Positions 59,682 through 64,000 of a stretch of 64,000 nucleotides of DNA are shown piece after piece. The notes under the pieces are model-generated. The model did not search any database. It saw only the letters and a list, made by a program, of their open reading frames with translations, and was not told the origin of the DNA. The position numbers and the translations under genes were made by a program. Positions within the stretch are counted from its first letter, which is position 1, and every line of letters begins with the position of its first letter. This stretch comes from Artemia franciscana. Taxonomy: Eukaryota > Arthropoda > Branchiopoda > Anostraca > Artemiidae. The stretch is taken from assembly GCF_032884065.1 (NCBI RefSeq), contig NC_088880.1, forward strand, positions 34,846,008 to 34,910,007, given 5' to 3'.

Positions 59682-59744
59682 CTTTTTTATTGGTCCGTAA
59701 CCTTCGAACTCTCGTCTCAACTTGGTTTCAGACGTATCATAGTT
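59682..59744 (-). CDS. SNRNP70: U1-70K exon: RRM, residues after RNP2 (NYDTSETKLRREFEGYGPIKK)
   Basis: A 63-nt exon of 21 whole codons (phase 0 at both ends). The peptide starts NYDTSETKLRREFEGYGP and ends IKK. It corresponds to the first helix and second strand region of the U1-70K RRM; human has NYDTTESKLRREFEVYGP. The acceptor is tttcttttag, a good pyrimidine tract, and the donor is AAG|gtagtg, weaker than consensus. RNP2 (LFVARV in other animals) should sit at the end of the preceding exon, which is not visible in 59745-64000. The start is set by the acceptor and by the homology beginning exactly there. This is the rightmost exon that can be supported, and its weak donor precedes a 16.3-kb intron. 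Confidence 0.95.
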
Positions 59745-62187
59745 CTAAAAGAAATTTATAATTAGGGACCATTTAGATAATAGGGAACTAATTATGATAA
59801 GGTTAAAACTAGACCATGAAGTTTTATAAGGAGAAAAATAAATGTTTTATAATATATAAAATATAAGTCTAAAATATAAAATATGGTATAAAATATAAAT
59901 AATTATTTTAAATTATAAAAAAGCCTGGGTAGTACGAGTCCTGTCAAAGAAGTGAAAGAAATTTTTTTCTTTGCGACAGACAAAATTCACAGAATGATTA
60001 TACGAAATTAAAAGAGTCAAATAAGGAAAAAAAAAATGATTTAAAATTAACACTTTTAAGAACTGGCGCAAAAACGATTTAACGAAGGAAATGAAATTAT
60101 TTTCATACTTGACTTCACTAAAAACGCTCTACATAAATGTATATAAAGGAGACAGAGAGGCAACTCATTCCGTCGCCCTTAATAATAAAGAAAATGAAAA
60201 AAGTAATTAAACTTCAATAGCTCTCACGGAGCACAGAGATAAAGAATAAAAGAAGAGAAGACAAAAAAAATAAACTTCATTTTATAAGAGAAGTGTCAAA
60301 CAAGTTATTTGAACTTTGAGAGAGGCCTCCACCCCTTAAGGAAATCAAACAAAAACGTTTATATTTTTTTTTAAATTAATCCAATTGAAGATATTAGAAA
60401 CTTGTTAATAAAATATCAAGAGACAGTTTAAGCACAAAATACCGTGACAAGACTTATAATTACGGATAGAAAATGATGGGATTGAGATAGAAAAGGATTA
60501 AGATAACCTAACTACAAAAACAACCCTGACTATCCATCATAGAAGACTCGAGCAAGACCAATAATCGAGGTTTTGTAAACAATATCAATATATTTGAATA
60601 TTTCTACAAAACTCTCACTTCGTAACAAAATAAAGAAAACTTAATATGAACCTTTAAAATATCTTATAAAAAGAATCCCAAAAATAATTTTATTTCTGTA
60701 GAGGAGTTTTTAGTTGCGAGTTATTTTGCTGATTTTGGTTTAGTTTTTCTTCTTTTTCGAAAAGATAATGGATATGTAGGCAAAATAGATACTGATATAA
60801 AAAGAACTCGCTTCAGCTACTTGCTTTGTTGATCTTCAAAACAAAAAGGTATTAAAATTGTACGGTCCTTTTCCAATTGAAACAAACAAGATTAATATTT
60901 ACCTTTTTTTTCTTTTTTTTTAAATAGACCCTTTGCATCAACAATTTTTTTTTAGTTAAGTGCTGTAATTTGGGTCTGAGGATCTTCGAGGGTCAACTCA
61001 AAGAAACTTCAGATATGTGCAGTAGTTGTGCAGTAGTATATCAGAAAAAAAATACTAGCAAAAATAAAAAAAAAAGTTTAAGGCAAAGGAAAAAGACAAT
61101 AAAAACGAAGTACTTTTTAAAGAATAATTAAAAAGGCAGAAACAAAGACCAGTTAAAAAGAGGGAAACAAAACACATCTCAAAAGGCCAAGCAAAAAGAA
61201 AAGAAAAAAGAGACGCATAAACCGGCCTGTATTTTGTCAGTTGGTCTGATAACCCAAATACCATCGAACTTGAATGAAAAAGGGTTTTTAAAGAGTTTTG
61301 GGTAAAGAGCGATGGAAGGCCCCTCCTCTCATACGGAATAATTTCTGTTTGTTATAATTTTAAGGTCGCTTACTACTTTCAGTCAAAAAAGGTCACTGAT
61401 TTCATTTAATTCTTAAACAAAGCGCAACTTTATATTTCCTACAATACTGAATTCGGCTATGCGACTATGCAGTGCTATATCGTAATATACAGTAATATAT
61501 CGATTTTCTAGTACACCATACGAGCTCAGAGGCAAATTGTTATTATTGTAGGAAAAGGAAAGTCGCACTTTGTATAAAATCGATATATATAGTACATAGT
61601 TTTAGGCGTTTCACCCCCCCCCCGGAGGAAAATGTACCCCACTGAAAGAAAATTATCCCTAAAATTTTTATCACCACTGAAAATCCCCCCCCAACAATCG
61701 CTACTTGCAGACAACTCCACCGCGAAATATGCCCGTATGCTTCCCAATAATAAATACTATCTGTAAGCGAGGGTGAAGGTAGATGTATAATCCCCAGGGT
61801 CGTAACCAGGAATTATGTTTGTGGGAGAGGGTATTTTTCGAGGAGGGTGGGTACAAAAGACACTTTAAAAACACATCAAAAATGTGAAACTGATATCTGA
61901 TAGGAGACTACCCTACCACGGGGGGGGGAGATAAATTCCGGAGGGTGAACACCAGTCATCATAGTATATAGGCAACTATGGGTTCAATTAAGACACCAAA
62001 AATGTATTTTTCAATAATCCGGCGAGGAGGGAATACTCCTTCCAACCCCAATTGGCGGCACCGATTTCAACTATAAAATATTACAATGTAATAGTTGTAA
62101 TAGTTACATTACAATGTAACTATTAAAAGCAAATACCTTACTTCCATTATTAACTTTTTAATACAAGGAACAATTTAAAGACGAATT

Positions 62188-62480
62188 TGCATGGCAAATT
62201 CTTTGTTAAAGCTGATAGAAACAAATAAAATAAAGCCAGCTGCATTTATCTCACAGTTGTTAAAGCATTTCAAATTTTTATTTTTAGCCCTTGCAATGGA
62301 AAATTCTTTGTTAAAGCTGAGAGAAGCAAATAAAATAAAGCCAGCTGCATTTATCTCACAGTTGTTAAGCATTTCAAATTTTTATTTTTAACTCTTGCAA
62401 TGGAAAATTCTTTGTTAAAGCTGAGAGAAGCAAATAAAATAAAGCCAGCTGCTAAAGCAATTCAAATTTTTATTTTTAAC
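62188..62480 (+). repeat. ~105-bp tandem triplicate
   Basis: 'ctttgttaaa' recurs at 62201, 62306 and 62410 within units sharing 'aaataaaataaagccagctg' and 'catttatctcacagttgtta'. The third unit lacks the 'atttatctcacagtt' part. A 66-codon frame runs across two units but is explained by the repeat. Confidence 0.85.
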
Positions 62481-63136
62481 CCTTTGTCAACTGCTGAAAT
62501 ATCAACTGGTTGATGCATGAGTTAGAATTCAGTACGAGAATGCAATGACGAAAAAAATAATTTGAATTTCAGTAACTTGGGGCGACCACTACTTGGAATA
62601 CTTGGACACTACAGGAACGAAATAAAAAACAAAAACAAAACAAGAACTTGATTTGCCTTTAATCAAATTCTGCAGTTTTTTAATGGATTTCATGCAGTTT
62701 TTGGGCATAGTATCTTAAAATTTCGTCCATTCTGCATCACTAGCAATCAGAGTTAAAGAATAAACAAAAAAGAAAAAAACTTTTGACAATTCAAATAACT
62801 GTCTACATCCAACATATTTAGTTAATTAGTTCGATAAGTTCTCTTCTTTCTTAATCACACGAAATAATTTGCAAAAAAACATCCTCTTTTTACTTTAACT
62901 ATTACTTATTTAACTATTACTTTAAAATATGTATTCGATTCCTCCGATAGTCTCAGGATACAAATTTAGCATAGTCCAACCTCCAGAAACATCAAATGTA
63001 TTAATCAAGCCAAGAAACCGTTCCATTTTTGTTCCTTTGATTTCTTGAAATTTATAGCGAAAAGTTACCAAAACTATCCAAAAATTAGCGAAAAGTAGTA
63101 TGTGTAATAACTATTTTTTTTTCTCGTGCATCATAG

Positions 63137-63570
63137 TGAAGGAGAAATGCAAAGAATATATAAAAAAGCAAACTGATAAGATTACTGGGCGTGCCATCAT
63201 GTTATAAATTAGCTGTTGCAATATTTTGTTAAATCGCTACTCCAGAGTAATTGCTGACTATTAAAAAAGGTAATCATATTAATTAAAGGCTCTTAACATA
63301 ACTAGATTATGCCCCCTGGGACCAACATAGTTCAACTACAAGAAGGTTGTCATATCATAGAGGAGAAATGCAAAGAATATATAGAAAAGCAAGCTGATTA
63401 TAAGATTATTGGGCGTGCCATCATGTTACAAATAAGCTGTTGCAATATTTTGTCCAATCACTACTCTAGAGTAATTGCTGACTATTTAAAAAGGTATTCA
63501 TATTAATTAAAAGGTTCTTAATATAACTAGATTATGCCCCAATAGACCAACATAGTTCAATTGCAAGACA
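63137..63570 (+). repeat. ~221-bp tandem duplication
   Basis: 'gagaaatgcaaagaatatat' at 63141 and 63362 begins two units that also share 'gggcgtgccatcatgtta' and 'gttgcaatattttgt' and end with 'ccaacatagttcaa'. The second unit is open for 65 codons (63309-63506) but the first is not, so coding is unlikely. Confidence 0.8.
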
Positions 63571-64000
63571 ACATTTTTGTAGAATATTTCTCTGATTTTA
63601 TTATGGCATAGAATATTGCAATTTCCTTTAATAATAATAAAAAAAAAATTTTACCCACAAAAGAACTATAGAAGTATTAAAATGTGGAGTAAAAACAAAA
63701 AAATACTCTCAAAAAATACAAAACATACAAAAAACGAAAAATAATGACTATAGAATTTCTTTTACATAAAATAAACACACACATACATACATAAAAAAAC
63801 GAACTATAGAGAAATTAAAAAAAAACATTAAATACAAAAAAGAAATGGAAGTCACAAAAAAAGAAAGAAAGAAAATAAGGTCAACCAACGAAAGATAACT
63901 ATGGATTTTTTTACAATATGATTATGTGGAGAAAGCCCTTCAAGAGCAGTACCCCCCTGTGTAGCTTTTCCAACTTTAATGTTATATCAGGTATACCATA

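Larger units (their letters stand above)
12309..59744 (-). other. SNRNP70: SNRNP70 (U1-70K) gene, 3' part: six coding exons to poly(A) signal
   Basis: Minus-strand gene for the U1 snRNP 70 kDa protein, which binds stem-loop I of U1 snRNA in the nucleus and helps define 5' splice sites through its RS tail. Six exons join to an uninterrupted 290-codon reading frame ending in TAG. Every junction has AG/GT borders and the phases fit throughout (0,1,1,2,1). The order RRM, Gly-rich [11 protein letters not shown] linker, RE/RD/RS tail is diagnostic for this family. Compared with about 440 residues in human and fly, roughly the first 110 residues are missing, including the N-terminal segment and RNP2 of the RRM. 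They must be encoded beyond position 64000. The gene spans more than 47 kb here for under 1 kb of coding sequence, and its introns are filled with repeats. The ortholog call is very secure; the exact species is not. Confidence 0.96.
59745..64000 (-). other. SNRNP70: SNRNP70 intron (open to the right)
   Basis: At least 4.2 kb of intron upstream of the first visible exon. It is AT-rich and has no exon matching the N-terminal U1-70K sequence or RNP2. It contains C-rich 'gaaaatcccc' low-complexity DNA at 61605-61730, a 105-bp triplicate at 62188-62480 and a 221-bp duplication at 63137-63570. The rest shows only homopolymer runs. Confidence 0.8.

Noticed and set aside
60940..61010. Possible missing U1-70K N-terminal exon (a LEDPQTQ-like reading on the minus strand)
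   Set aside because: Only a short chance resemblance to the EFEDPRDAPPP region. No splice sites or further matching residues.
62175..62391. Open frames on both strands across the 105-bp repeat
   Set aside because: They exist because the unit length is a multiple of three for two units. No start context, no domain, and the third unit is deleted out of register.

Overview
The window is AT-rich, intron- and repeat-dense eukaryotic (animal) DNA. It holds the 3' two thirds of one recognisable gene on the minus strand: the ortholog of the U1 snRNP 70 kDa protein (SNRNP70 / U1-70K). Six coding exons can be read with clean AG/GT junctions and consistent phases: 59682-59744, 43282-43363, 30311-30412, 17890-18079, 15689-15939 and 12412-12596. 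They total 873 nt, or 290 codons plus a TAG stop. They cover the RRM from just after RNP2, the RNP1 octamer RGYAFIEY, the glycine-rich linker, the RE/RD/RS-rich tail and a short acidic Tyr/Glu/Gln-rich C-terminus. A poly(A) signal follows 98 nt after the stop. The 5' exons lie beyond the right edge. The peptide (for example [11 protein letters not shown] and [14 protein letters not shown]) is closest, from memory, to arthropod U1-70K. A crustacean is plausible, but the species is a guess.

Layout. 1-12308 is 3' flank: a 290-bp tandem-repeat mobile element (1-1170 and 4185-6156), two LINE tails, foldback elements and a 200-256 bp tandem array just past the gene end. 12309-18079 holds the last three exons and SINE-like copies. 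18080-30310 is a 12.2-kb intron with 310-bp tandem repeats, large inverted arms, two more copies of the 290-bp-repeat element and a recent ~1.2-kb duplication carrying a tRNA-like module. 30413-43281 is a 12.9-kb intron splitting the RRM. It carries an array of 15 GGTAAG and 3 GTAAGTAT sites, all on the transcribed strand. 43364-59681 is a 16.3-kb intron with a broken non-LTR retrotransposon, a 2.2-kb element with 26-bp inverted ends, an inverted 290-bp-repeat element carrying two tRNA-Pro-like modules, and a ~116-bp satellite. 59745-64000 is another intron (open to the right) with 105-bp and 221-bp tandem repeats.

No second intact gene was found. The most interesting signal is the strand-biased cluster of U1-complementary 5' splice-site-like sequences inside an intron of the gene for a core U1 snRNP protein. 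This would suit a U1-level sensor or decoy, or a U1 platform protecting a long AT-rich intron from premature polyadenylation. That function is inference. The second notable system is the family of elements with ~290-bp internal tandem repeats, a GACA/GACC microsatellite and a terminal 8-bp hairpin. Its architecture recalls Helentron/DINE-1/pearl-type rolling-circle elements.
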